A DNA stretch of 64,000 nt from an uncultured Ruminiclostridium sp. (lineage in GTDB: Bacteria; Bacillota; Clostridia; Oscillospirales; Ruminococcaceae). The position numbers were made by a program, and so were the translations under genes. Each line of letters starts with the position of its first letter. The first letter of the stretch is position 1. Where the stretch lies: contig CANQED010000003.1 of assembly GCA_947594425.1 (NCBI GenBank), positions 1 to 64,000 of the forward strand, written 5' to 3'. Of this stretch, positions 8,743-17,306 are shown piece after piece. The notes under the pieces were generated by a model, which was given only the letters and a program-made list of their open reading frames with translations, had not been told where the DNA came from and did not search any database.

Positions 8743-9823
8743 TTGCTCCTCCTTTCGCGCCCTGACGCTTTTTGCCCGCGATAAGGACGATAAGTGGGAT
8801 AAGCGTCCCCGCGACCGCGAGCGGTACAGCGCTGTGCATGACAGCCTCAAAACGGTCGTACAGCATTTTGTCCGTGCCGACAAAGTACGCCGACGCGAGA
8901 AGCAGCAGGGTGTACAGCAAGAGCAGCAGCTTTTGTCGGGGGTGCTTTTGATCGTTGCCTAAATTGGCGAATATCTCACCTGCCGCCGCGAGCAAAAGCG
9001 CGAGCTTTATTATCCCGCAGAGCACCCACACGACCGCGTCTATTCCGTCGAGCCGCTGGAATAATACTATATCCGACATAGAGGAGATGTAGTAGAGCGG
9101 ATATTCGACAGTGGTAAGATACGGTCCGAGAATGAGATTATAAAGGAGCGTCAGCCCCTCGAGTATCACGAGCACCGCCGCGAGATAATAATACACGGCG
9201 AGCCGCGGCTTTTTGACTATCCTACCGCAAAACACCGCGAATATCAATAATTCGCCGCAGGCACTGACCTCGGAGAGCATCGCCCGCAAAAAATATTCGC
9301 CGTCGCGGACAAAAGAGGGGTACAGGTATTTAAGCTCCGCCTTATCCGAGCAGGTGATACCGATAAGCAGTATAAGCACCGCGAATATCCCGAGCGCAAA
9401 TATAGCGCTGCGCGATATAGCCGAAAAGCCCTTTACCGCGCCGTAGAACGCCGCCGCCGATATTACCGCCGCGCCCGTGATAAACAGCATACTGTCCAAA
9501 ATGACGTCCGAGATATAAAGCTGCAGGTCAATGAGCGTTTCGAGCGTTATCGCAAAGAGCACGACGATAAAGGGCACACCGACCGCGATACCGAACGCCC
9601 GACCGCGTCTTACGGCGGGCGGGAAAAGTCCCTCGTCCTTAAATCTCGCCGTGAAAAACAGCATAGGCAGAAATAACAGCAGCACGATAGGCTTTGCCGC
9701 AAGAACAGCCCAAAATCTGTCCGCGCCGTAGCGTATCAGCTCGCCGGGGATAACTATCATCTCGGTGCATACCCGAGTTACGATAAACAGTACCGCAAGC
9801 TGCTTAAAGCTTATCCTATTCAT
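8729..9823 (-). CDS. gerAB: GerAB-type germinant receptor permease subunit
   Basis: A 364-residue integral membrane protein with about ten hydrophobic helices, of the amino acid permease-like GerAB/Spore_permease family, which binds the germinant in the receptor. The opening segment (ISFKQLAVLFIVTRV) is typical, as are the lengths of the helices and short loops. It overlaps the upstream gerAA-type gene by 8 bp and the downstream gerAC-type gene by 14 bp, consistent with coupled translation of a stoichiometric complex. The germinant cannot be predicted. Confidence 0.92.
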   Translation of the reverse strand: MNRISFKQLAVLFIVTRVCTEMIVIPGELIRYGADRFWAVLAAKPIVLLLFLPMLFFTARFKDEGLFPPAVRRGRAFGIAVGVPFIVVLFAITLETLIDLQLYISDVILDSMLFITGAAVISAAAFYGAVKGFSAISRSAIFALGIFAVLILLIGITCSDKAELKYLYPSFVRDGEYFLRAMLSEVSACGELLIFAVFCGRIVKKPRLAVYYYLAAVLVILEGLTLLYNLILGPYLTTVEYPLYYISSMSDIVLFQRLDGIDAVVWVLCGIIKLALLLAAAGEIFANLGNDQKHPRQKLLLLLYTLLLLASAYFVGTDKMLYDRFEAVMHSAVPLAVAGTLIPLIVLIAGKKRQGAKGGANEKS

Positions 9824-11351
9824 TAGCGATGCCGCTCCTTTCGCTGCCCGATTTTTGGTGAGAAAGCTCGCTGACGGTCACGTCCGAGTCGGTGAGGGTG
9901 CGCCAGCTGCGGCGGTAAATGCTGTCGCGGATAAGGCTCTTGAGCGTCAAGGGTGCGACGGGCGCAAGATACGGCACGCCATAGCTCGACTTAGAGCACA
10001 GCCTGAACAGCACCGCCGCCGACACGACGGTTATGCCGAACAGCCCGAGCAGTCCGCCCGATACTATAAACAGCAGCCGCAGTATCATACAGCTTTCGTA
10101 CAGGTCGGGTACGGCGAACGAGCACAGCCCCGTCGCCGCGATAACAAGCACCGTCGGCGCGCTCATAAGCCCCGCCGTCACGGTTATCTCGCCTATCACA
10201 AGCCCGCCGACTATGCTGACCGCGTGCCCGACGCTCTTAGGCAGCCTTAGCCCCGCCTCGCGCATTATCTCATAGAGAATGTACATAATAAGGCACTCTG
10301 CCAATACGGGATAGGCGGTGGACTGGATAGACGAATAGATATTGAGTAAAAGCGACCCTCTGAACAGCTCGGGGTTAAAATTGCACAGCGCAACATAAAG
10401 CCCCGGCAAAAACGCCGCGAGTAAGAACGCTATTAATCTCAGCGTTCGCAAAAAAGCCGAAAACGACGGGTGATGGGTATAGTCGTCCATTGTGTGAAAA
10501 TTCTCGATAAACAGCCCCGGGACAATTAGCGCAAACGGCGTACCGTCTACTATTATCCCCACCCTGCCCTCGTACAATTTTGATACAAAGGTATCGGGGC
10601 GCTCGGTAAGCGCGACCTGAGAAAACAGCGTACCGCCGCCCTTTTCCAAAAAGGACTGGAGATAGTCGCTGCAAAGTATGGTGCTAAGCGGCAGCTGCTT
10701 TAGCCTGCCCTTTATCTCGTTTATCATCTGAGGGTCGGCGCGGTCGGAGAGATAGCATACGCACACATCGGTATTGCTGCGGTCGCCGACCGAAAATAAT
10801 TCCATCTTCAGCGTCGGAGATTTCATACGCCGCCTAACCATAGACATATTGACGCGCACGACCTCGATAAAGCCCTCGCGCGAGGCACGCAGGTTGATAT
10901 GTGTGGACGGCTCGTCCACCGCGCGGTGCTCGTAGCCCTGTATGCCGACGGCGAGGGCAAAGTCCGCCCCGTCCGCGAGTATCACCGCAAAGCCCGACAT
11001 AATCAGCTTTACAGCGTCCTTACAGGTGTACGCCTGCTTTTGCTCCTCGGCGATAAGCATTTTGGACGCGACATCTTCGAGAAACTGCCCGCCGTTATTT
11101 ATACCCGTCGGCGCGGACATAGTAAGCGGGCGGTAAATAAGGTTGGCAAGGTCGCTCTTGCCGGTCATACCCTCGCAGGTGGCGACGGCTATCTTTATCC
11201 CGCCGACCTCGGCGAACTTCATAATAAGGTCGGAGCTGTTCTCCATTAGCGCGCGCAGATAGGTGCAGCTTTCGTCTAAATTGCTCGATAAATGAGTATT
11301 AGGGTCGAATTTGGTGCGGATAGGCTTTTGCGAAAATCGTTTGTCCTGCAT
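9816..11351 (-). CDS. gerAA: GerA-type germinant receptor A subunit
   Basis: The 511-residue A subunit has a hydrophilic N-terminal domain (about 1-300) with family hallmarks such as SSDLIMKF and VYEGRVGIIVDGTPFAL-like spacing. A C-terminal membrane domain of five or six helices carries the PKSVGHAVSIVGGLVIGE block. The ATG at 11351 has GGAGGA upstream; the frame stays open to 11483 without a better start. It is first in an A-B-C operon, the standard order. A candidate sigma-G promoter lies at 11387-11415. Confidence 0.93.
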   Translation of the reverse strand: MQDKRFSQKPIRTKFDPNTHLSSNLDESCTYLRALMENSSDLIMKFAEVGGIKIAVATCEGMTGKSDLANLIYRPLTMSAPTGINNGGQFLEDVASKMLIAEEQKQAYTCKDAVKLIMSGFAVILADGADFALAVGIQGYEHRAVDEPSTHINLRASREGFIEVVRVNMSMVRRRMKSPTLKMELFSVGDRSNTDVCVCYLSDRADPQMINEIKGRLKQLPLSTILCSDYLQSFLEKGGGTLFSQVALTERPDTFVSKLYEGRVGIIVDGTPFALIVPGLFIENFHTMDDYTHHPSFSAFLRTLRLIAFLLAAFLPGLYVALCNFNPELFRGSLLLNIYSSIQSTAYPVLAECLIMYILYEIMREAGLRLPKSVGHAVSIVGGLVIGEITVTAGLMSAPTVLVIAATGLCSFAVPDLYESCMILRLLFIVSGGLLGLFGITVVSAAVLFRLCSKSSYGVPYLAPVAPLTLKSLIRDSIYRRSWRTLTDSDVTVSELSHQKSGSERSGIANE

Positions 11352-11386
11352 TGCTGTTCCTCCGTTCTTTTTACTTACTTTTTGCT

Positions 11387-11415
11387 TAGTATTGCCGCAA
11401 TGTATTTTTTTATCC
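11387..11415 (-). promoter_or_regulatory. candidate sigma-G-type promoter of the ger operon
   Basis: On the minus strand GGATA (11415-11411) and AATACTA (11393-11387) are 17 bp apart, close to the forespore sigma-G pattern (GHATR and CATWHTA). The -35 half lies in a small hairpin (TATCCC, loop, GGGATA). No good sigma-A promoter was seen here. Confidence 0.4.
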
Positions 11416-11436
11416 CGAAAAGGGATAATATCGATA

Positions 11437-11640
11437 TAAGCATACGGGAGCCGAGCCCGAGCCGCCCCACGACGATATTTCATTACGCCGTGGGGTGCGC
11501 AGCAGTTTTTACGGAGCAGATTTTCGTTCAGACGAGGAGACCGAACGAAGGCATACTGTATGTATGTCGAGCGAGGGCGACGAAGTATGGGCGGAAAGAT
11601 GCCCGTAAAAACCGGCTTGGGTTCGACTCCCGCATGCTTA
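11437..11640. mobile_element. 204-bp MITE-like inverted-repeat element
   Basis: The ends are 14-bp imperfect inverted repeats: TAAGCATACGGGAG (11437-11450) and CTCCCGCATGCTTA (11627-11640), 13 of 14 matching. If the outer TA is a target duplication, the element is AGCAT...ATGCT, which would suit an IS630/mariner-type transposase. Inside, a perfect 10-bp inverted repeat (GTTTTTACGG 11505-11514, CCGTAAAAAC 11603-11612) encloses two smaller stem-loops, giving a cloverleaf-like fold. A GGGTTCGACTCCC segment at the right end resembles a tRNA T-arm, but no tRNA can be drawn. It has no coding capacity and fills the gap between the ger operon and the DUF421 gene. Left-end sequence recurs at 15090-15120. 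Confidence 0.6.
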
Positions 11641-11665
11641 AGGTATTAAATTTACGGAGGAGCTT

Positions 11666-12373
11666 ATGCTGATAATAATTATGCGCTCGGTGGTCTTGTA
11701 CCTGCTGATAGTCACCTCGTTAAGACTTATGGGCAAAAAGCAGCTCGCGCAATTGCAGCCGAGCGAGCTTGTGACTACGATACTCGTATCGAATATCGCG
11801 ACGCTCTCGCTGGAGGACTCGTCGGTGCCGATGATATACGGCATAGTGCCGATATTGATGATAGTGTGCCTCGACGTGTTTATGTCATATATAATGCTCA
11901 GGAGCGCGAAGATAAAGCGGCTGATAACCGGTACGCCGCAGATAATCATATCCGACGGGATAATAGACCAGCGCGTTATGAAAAATCTGCGGTACACTAT
12001 AGACGAGGTGTGCGAGGCTATGCGCGAGGCGATGATATTCGATATATCGCAGGTGCAGTATGCCATAGTCGAGACTAACGGCAAGATAAACTTTTATCAA
12101 AAGAGCAAGTACCGCACCACCGAAAACGGCGATATGAATATTAAGGTGCCTAACGCCGACCCGCCCTGCCTATTGATAAAGGACGGGGTGGTAAATTATC
12201 CCGCGCTGAATAGATGGAACGGCGGCGAGGAAAAGCTCGAGAGCATACTGAAAGCAAACGGGATAAAAAGAAAGGACGTATTTTTGCTTACAGACGACAA
12301 AATAAACGGCACGCATATAGTGCTTAAAGAACGCGCCTCGGGCAAGGTGATAGACCTACCGCCCGACGCATAA
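11666..12373 (+). CDS. DUF421 (YetF-type) membrane protein
   Basis: The 235-residue protein has two or three N-terminal membrane helices containing the family segment RLMGKKQLAQLQPSELV. A cytoplasmic alpha/beta region follows with GTPQIIISDG and IFDISQVQYAIVETNG motifs, typical of DUF421 (YetF/YrbG). Its function is not settled; DUF421 proteins have been linked to spore membrane properties in Bacillus, and the adjacent ger operon makes such a role plausible here (inference). The start has a strong ACGGAGGAG site just after the inverted-repeat element, so promoter sequences may lie within the element. The DUF4363 gene follows after 11 bp. Confidence 0.88.
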   Translation: MLIIIMRSVVLYLLIVTSLRLMGKKQLAQLQPSELVTTILVSNIATLSLEDSSVPMIYGIVPILMIVCLDVFMSYIMLRSAKIKRLITGTPQIIISDGIIDQRVMKNLRYTIDEVCEAMREAMIFDISQVQYAIVETNGKINFYQKSKYRTTENGDMNIKVPNADPPCLLIKDGVVNYPALNRWNGGEEKLESILKANGIKRKDVFLLTDDKINGTHIVLKERASGKVIDLPPDA

Positions 12374-12384
12374 AGGAGAAAGAT

Positions 12385-12762
12385 ATGAAAAGACTTGCGG
12401 GATGTATTATCCTTACCGCACTGCTTGTGGGCTTTGCGATATATGCGAAAATTTATTCTCAGGGCGAAATGACCGCGATAAGCGACCTTGTAAACAGCGC
12501 AAAGGACAGCTACAGCGCGGGCAACGCCGAAGAAGCGATGACCTCGGCGCGGCAGGCCCTAAAAAAATGGGGTGACCTTGCGGAGCAGACGCTGTTTGTG
12601 GACTGCCCCGAGATAGACGTAGAGATAACGATAACGCTTGCGAGGATAGAAAAGTACGCGCAGAACAGCGACGACGAGATATACCCCGAATGTGCGGCGG
12701 CGCTGAGCCTGCTGGACAATTATTCGGACAGGCAGGAGCTGACATGGGTTAATGTATTTTGA
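12385..12762 (+). CDS. DUF4363 family protein
   Basis: A 125-residue protein with one N-terminal signal-anchor helix (LAGCIILTALLVGFAIYA) and an extracytoplasmic helical domain, matching DUF4363. This family is repeatedly found beside DUF421 genes in Clostridia, as here. The start has AAAGGAGA upstream. Its function is unknown; partnership with the DUF421 protein in the same membrane is the natural inference. Confidence 0.75.
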   Translation: MKRLAGCIILTALLVGFAIYAKIYSQGEMTAISDLVNSAKDSYSAGNAEEAMTSARQALKKWGDLAEQTLFVDCPEIDVEITITLARIEKYAQNSDDEIYPECAAALSLLDNYSDRQELTWVNVF

Positions 12763-12880
12763 TATTACCGCCGCAACGTTCATATGTGTATAAAAAACGC
12801 ACAAAAAATTAAGAATATATAGTATAAAATGCCGAAAAAACGTTTATGCGAAAAAAAGGCTTTTATTTTTCGGCACGGTG

Positions 12881-12889
12881 TGTTATAAT
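12881..12889 (+). promoter_or_regulatory. extended -10 promoter of murA
   Basis: TGTTATAAT is an extended -10 (TGnTATAAT) about 110 bp before the murA start. The matching -35 is poor (TTTTAT at 17 bp), as often seen with extended -10 promoters. Confidence 0.6.
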
Positions 12890-12997
12890 AAATAAGTATG
12901 AAATTTTGTTTACTGTTAAACAGATATGAATTTTTCCGCCTCGCGGCGGTTTACATAGCTTGTATATATTACTTCAACAGATTAGGATGTGTTATTT

Positions 12998-14290
12998 TTG
13001 GATAAATTTATTATAAAGGGCGGGATCCCGCTTAAGGGCGAGGTCCGTATCAGCGGTGCAAAAAATGCGGCGGTGGCGATAATCCCCGCGGCTATGCTGT
13101 CAAATGATGTGTGCATAATAGACAATGTACCCTCAATAAGCGACGTGGACGTCGCGCTCGAGATATTATCTAATATGGGGGCAGTTATAAAGCGGCTCGG
13201 AAAATCGAAGATAAGCATAGACTCATCAAAAGTAGTCTACGGGACGGTGCCGTATGAGCTTGCGCGCTCGACAAGGGGCAGCAGCTATTTCCTCGGGGCG
13301 CTGCTCGGGAGATTTAAAAAGGCGAGAGTGCCTATGCCGGGCGGCTGCGATCTCGGCAGCAGACCTATCGACCAGCATATAAAGTGCTTTGAGGCGCTCG
13401 GGGCAAAGGTCGACATACAGCACGGCATCGTGGACATAAACGCGGACAGGCTGATAGGTACGCAGATATACTTTGACAAGGTTACGGTCGGCGGAACAAT
13501 AAACGCCCTGCTCTCCTGCGTATGCGCGGAGGGGCTGACTATTATAGAAAACGCCGCCAAAGAGCCGCATATCGTAGACGTAGCAAACTTCTTAAATTCG
13601 ATGGGCGCGGACATAATGGGCGCGGGCACCGATGTGATAAAGATAAAGGGCGTAAGGGCTCTGCACGGCACGGAATATTCGGTCATACCCGACCAGATAG
13701 AGGCGGGGACGTTTATGGTGGCGGCGGCGGCGACCTGCGGGGACATAGTGCTGACTAACGTAATACCTAAGCACCTCGAGCCGATAACCGCAAAGCTGAG
13801 AAAAATAGGCGTATATGTAGAAATTGCCGACGACAGCGACAATATACGGGTAGTCGGCAGACCTAAATATCAGAGCACCGATATAAAGACCTCGGTACAC
13901 CCGGGATTTCCTACCGATATGCAGCCGCAGATGTCGACACTGCTTACGGTGGCGGACGGGACAAGTATGGTCACCGAGAGCATATTCGACACCCGCTTTA
14001 AGTACGTTGACGAATTGCGCAGAATGGGCGCGGATATAACCGTTGACAGCAGGGTCGCGGTGATACGCGGGGTAGAGCACCTGACGGGCGCGCCCGTTAA
14101 GGCTCACGACCTAAGAGCGGGGGCGGCGCTGATAATCGCGGGGCTTGCCGCTCAAGGGACCACCGAGATAGAGGACATCCATCATATCGAGCGCGGCTAT
14201 GAGGATATGGAGATAAAGCTCAGGGCGCTCGGCGCGGATATAGTAAAGCGCTATTATCCCGACGACGATAAGCTGAGAAAGGCGCTGTAA
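12998..14290 (+). CDS. murA: UDP-N-acetylglucosamine 1-carboxyvinyltransferase
   Basis: First committed step of peptidoglycan synthesis: transfer of enolpyruvate from PEP to UDP-GlcNAc in the cytoplasm. Visible hallmarks are the GAKNAA loop with the catalytic Lys, MPGGCDLGSRPID with the active-site Cys (fosfomycin target) near residue 116, and DLRAGAALIIAGL with the conserved Arg. Length (430 aa) is standard. I prefer the TTG at 12998 (MDKFIIKGG, the usual family start); a GTG at 12989 would add three residues. The stop overlaps the next ATG by one base (TAATG). Confidence 0.95.
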   Translation: MDKFIIKGGIPLKGEVRISGAKNAAVAIIPAAMLSNDVCIIDNVPSISDVDVALEILSNMGAVIKRLGKSKISIDSSKVVYGTVPYELARSTRGSSYFLGALLGRFKKARVPMPGGCDLGSRPIDQHIKCFEALGAKVDIQHGIVDINADRLIGTQIYFDKVTVGGTINALLSCVCAEGLTIIENAAKEPHIVDVANFLNSMGADIMGAGTDVIKIKGVRALHGTEYSVIPDQIEAGTFMVAAAATCGDIVLTNVIPKHLEPITAKLRKIGVYVEIADDSDNIRVVGRPKYQSTDIKTSVHPGFPTDMQPQMSTLLTVADGTSMVTESIFDTRFKYVDELRRMGADITVDSRVAVIRGVEHLTGAPVKAHDLRAGAALIIAGLAAQGTTEIEDIHHIERGYEDMEIKLRALGADIVKRYYPDDDKLRKAL

Positions 14291-15081
14291 TGGCGCGGAT
14301 AGTACCGCTGTGCAGCTCGAGCAAGGGCAACAGCGTGTTTATAGGAGATACGAGCGAGGGCGTACTGGTCGATGTCGGGTGCAGCTTTAAGGCACTGAGA
14401 GAGCGGTTAAGCCTATGCGGGATACCGTTTGAAGCGATAAAGGCCGTGGTTATTACGCACGAGCACTCGGACCATATAAAGGGACTGTTGCAGCTGACAA
14501 AGCAGACAGATCTTCCGATATATGCGTCGGGCGGCACGATAAGATATCTGACGGACAATGGCTGTATAGACCCGTCGGCGCGGCTGTATGACTGTGATGA
14601 GCTTAATAATGCGCCAACGGATATACGGATAGAATACTTTCACACACCGCACGACGCCGCGGAGAGCGTCGGATATACTTTTACGGCGGGCGAGCATAAG
14701 ATAGCCTGCTGTACCGATCTGGGATATGTCACCGACGAGGTAAGGGGCCGTCTTATCGGCTGCTCGGCGGTTTATATAGAAGCTAATTATGATAAAAAGC
14801 TGCTCGACGGCAATGTAAAATACCCGCCCTTTTTAAAGGCGAGGATAGCGTCAAATAAAGGGCACCTCGCAAACGCGGACTGCTCCGATTTTTGCGCCGA
14901 GCTTATAGCCGCGGGGGCGACAAGGCTTGTACTCGGGCATCTAAGCCAAGAGAACAACACCCCGCAGACCGCATACTCGGCGGTGTCCGACAGGCTCAGC
15001 AAAGAGGGAATGAGGTGCGGCGCGGATTATACGCTTGATATAGCGCCCGTCGTTTCCGTAGGAAAATACATAGTGCTGTGA
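14290..15081 (+). CDS. walJ: MBL-fold metallohydrolase, WalJ/YycJ type
   Basis: A 263-residue metallo-beta-lactamase fold protein. The opening CSSSKGNSVFIG and the metal-binding ITHEHSDHIKG are typical of the YycJ/WalJ group, a putative exonuclease-like protein usually linked to the walRK cell-wall regulon. Further metal ligands appear in CCTDLGYVTDE and LGHLSQEN. Here it is coupled to murA (one-base overlap) rather than to walRK, which keeps the cell-wall context. A hairpin terminator follows. Confidence 0.88.
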   Translation: MARIVPLCSSSKGNSVFIGDTSEGVLVDVGCSFKALRERLSLCGIPFEAIKAVVITHEHSDHIKGLLQLTKQTDLPIYASGGTIRYLTDNGCIDPSARLYDCDELNNAPTDIRIEYFHTPHDAAESVGYTFTAGEHKIACCTDLGYVTDEVRGRLIGCSAVYIEANYDKKLLDGNVKYPPFLKARIASNKGHLANADCSDFCAELIAAGATRLVLGHLSQENNTPQTAYSAVSDRLSKEGMRCGADYTLDIAPVVSVGKYIVL

Positions 15082-15089
15082 CCGCTGAT

Positions 15090-15120
15090 TACGGTAGCCG
15101 AACCCGAGCCGCCCCACGAC
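15090..15120 (+). repeat. solo copy of the 11.4-kb element's left end
   Basis: These 31 bases match 11443-11473 at 29 positions (core CCCGAGCCGCCCCACGAC). The similarity stops at 15120 and no right end is visible nearby. The 3' half supplies the ascending arm of the terminator at 15107-15137. Confidence 0.75.
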
Positions 15121-15142
15121 AATGCCTTTGGGCGGCTGTTTT
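15107..15142 (+). terminator. terminator after walJ
   Basis: AGCCGCCC (15107-15114) pairs with GGGCGGCT (15130-15137) over a 15-nt loop and is followed by GTTTT. The ascending arm belongs to the repeat-derived segment at 15090-15120. Confidence 0.65.
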
Positions 15143-15175
15143 AATAACCCCGAAATTATTAGAAAGGGAGATCTT

Positions 15176-17305
15176 ATGGCTGTTTATCTAATACTTATGG
15201 CGCTTATGCTGCTGATAGCTTATCCGCTTGTAGAGCATAAGCCCACCTTTGGCAAAAAGCTGTGCTATGTGATAGTGGTATTTGCCGCTATGCTCTACAT
15301 CTCGACGCTTAGGTACGGACTCGGCAACGACTACTTTTCATACATTTACCACTTTAACGATATACGGGACAGCTCTATCTTAGACTCGTTCAATCTCGGG
15401 TTTGAGCCGGGATTTGTAATACTTAACCGCATTATCGCGGTATTTACCACCGACACTAATCTGCTGTATGTGATATATGCGGTGCTGATACTCGTGCCGA
15501 TAGCATATGTGATATTCCGCTACAGCGAAAACGTATGGCTGTCCTCGGTGATGTTCGTGTCGCTCACATTCTTCTACTGCACGCTCAGCTTTATCCGTCA
15601 GGCGATAGCGTTTACCATTATACTTATGGGGTACAAGTACTTTGTACAGCGAAAGCATTTTCAGGTGCTGCTGTTTATATTCCTCGCCTGCCTGTTCCAC
15701 TCTACGGTAATAGTACTTATACCGCTGTATATCATTGCGGCGGTCGTAAAGCCGACATGGATCTCGCTGATAGTGTACGGGGTGCTTACGGGGCTCGTGT
15801 ACATTTTCTCGGAAAATATAATAGACCTCGCGGTAAAAGTGCTTCCGCAGTATCAGGGGTATATCGATCTTAACTTTATAACGCAGGGCTTTAATCCTAT
15901 ATATATAATTACTCCGCTTGTGATAATGGGTGTGGCGCTGTTTGCGCATTTTACCTCCTACGGCAAGGTGTATCCAAAGCGCTCGGCGCTGTTTACAAAC
16001 TTCGCGGTGTTCAGCTTTATAATATGGCTGCTCTCTACAAAGCACTTTGTGCTCGAGCGCTTCTCGATGTATCCCTACATCTTTATGATAATGTTCATAC
16101 CCTCGATAATAAACTTCTACCGTCAGCGCGTAGGCGCGTACTTATATGCTAAAAAGCATCCCGACCTCGGGACTAAGGGCTTTTACCCCGATACCTCGGT
16201 ATCCGACCCCGCGAGGGCGGCAATTCGCACCGAGGTGGTCTCCGCAAGCACGCAAAGCTCGGAGAACGACGAGATAATCGCCAAGATAATGGCGGAGCCC
16301 GACCCCGCTCAGCAGGCTAAGCCCGCAGCCGTGCCTGCCGCCGCACCGACCGATAAGCCCGCAGCCGCACCGACCGACACGCCCGCCGCTCAGTCGCCCG
16401 AAGAAAAAGCTAAGGCTCTCGCGGATATGATATCCGCTAACGTCAGCCGCAGCGTAGAGGGCTTAGAGGGCGAAAATGCCGAGGCCGCCGTCACCGCGGA
16501 CGTCTCCGACGGCGAAAAGCCCGCCGACGACGATAAAGAAGCGGCCGAGTACGACGACGATTATTACGAATATTACGACGACTATAAAAAATACGACGAG
16601 GAGCAGGTAAAGCTGCTTCCGCAGAATTATCGCTATCGCAAAAAGGGCAACGCCTTTCTCGACTTTTTCCGCCACCCTGTGACAATGTATTCGATACTGC
16701 TTGCGGTGGTCTTGGGCGTAAATCTGTGGTACAATTATTTCGGACTGGACACATCTAACTTTATAGGCGGCTCGTCCTCGAGCTTTCACGGGGTGGTGCC
16801 GTATAAGAGCATTTTGCCCGCGTATATGCGGCTGGAATTGTCCTTAGAGCCCAAGGAGGATAAGAATACTCTGCTGCGCGGTGAGGAAGACCTGCTTACC
16901 TATCTGTACAGAATAACCGAAAACGAAAACTACACCGTGGTCATCTCCTCGCGCGGCGACCCCGTCGGAGGGCTTAATTCGGGCGTGCGCGCCGCGGCTA
17001 ACGAGGTAGGCCTAAGCGGCTATGCGCAGACGCACAGCAACGAGAATTATCTCGCGGTAATATCCTCGGGTCGTGTGATACACGAGGAGCACTCTACCGC
17101 CACCCTAACCTATACCGAAAATCTGCTCGGATACAAGACCTCGGTGACGAGCTCGCGCACGCTATCTTCGATAAAGCTCGGCTCAAAGGACTTTTCACTC
17201 AACGGGCGCGGGATAAATATCGTCGTGCTCGACAACACCACCCGTAATATAGCCGACGCGGTAAGCTTTAAGACATATTACGTTATGCTTGCACCGGTAA
17301 GATAA
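15176..17305 (+). CDS. EpsG-family polysaccharide polymerase fused to an ILEI-like domain
   Basis: The 709-residue protein starts at ATG 15176 behind AAAGGGAG. Residues about 1-320 are a multi-helix EpsG-type polymerase with the signature GLGNDYFSY in the first outer loop and SFIRQAIAFTIILMGYK. A long Pro/Ala- then Asp/Glu/Tyr-rich cytoplasmic linker (about 350-490) follows, then one more helix (TMYSILLAVVLGVNLWY) and an extracytoplasmic domain of about 170 residues. That domain contains YTVVISSRGD, DFSLNGRGINIVVLD and DAVSFKTY, matching the ILEI/PANDER (FAM3) carbohydrate-binding-like fold. The polymerase would join exported glycan repeat units; the outer domain may bind the product (inference). 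I know no standard EpsG protein with this tail. Confidence 0.78.
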   Translation: MAVYLILMALMLLIAYPLVEHKPTFGKKLCYVIVVFAAMLYISTLRYGLGNDYFSYIYHFNDIRDSSILDSFNLGFEPGFVILNRIIAVFTTDTNLLYVIYAVLILVPIAYVIFRYSENVWLSSVMFVSLTFFYCTLSFIRQAIAFTIILMGYKYFVQRKHFQVLLFIFLACLFHSTVIVLIPLYIIAAVVKPTWISLIVYGVLTGLVYIFSENIIDLAVKVLPQYQGYIDLNFITQGFNPIYIITPLVIMGVALFAHFTSYGKVYPKRSALFTNFAVFSFIIWLLSTKHFVLERFSMYPYIFMIMFIPSIINFYRQRVGAYLYAKKHPDLGTKGFYPDTSVSDPARAAIRTEVVSASTQSSENDEIIAKIMAEPDPAQQAKPAAVPAAAPTDKPAAAPTDTPAAQSPEEKAKALADMISANVSRSVEGLEGENAEAAVTADVSDGEKPADDDKEAAEYDDDYYEYYDDYKKYDEEQVKLLPQNYRYRKKGNAFLDFFRHPVTMYSILLAVVLGVNLWYNYFGLDTSNFIGGSSSSFHGVVPYKSILPAYMRLELSLEPKEDKNTLLRGEEDLLTYLYRITENENYTVVISSRGDPVGGLNSGVRAAANEVGLSGYAQTHSNENYLAVISSGRVIHEEHSTATLTYTENLLGYKTSVTSSRTLSSIKLGSKDFSLNGRGINIVVLDNTTRNIADAVSFKTYYVMLAPVR

Positions 17306-17306
17306 T

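Noticed and set aside
11600-11640. tRNA or tmRNA 3' end suggested by GGGTTCGACTCCC
   Set aside because: The T-arm-like stem pairs only three or four bases, there is no acceptor stem, anticodon arm or CCA, and the upstream sequence folds into the element's own stems.
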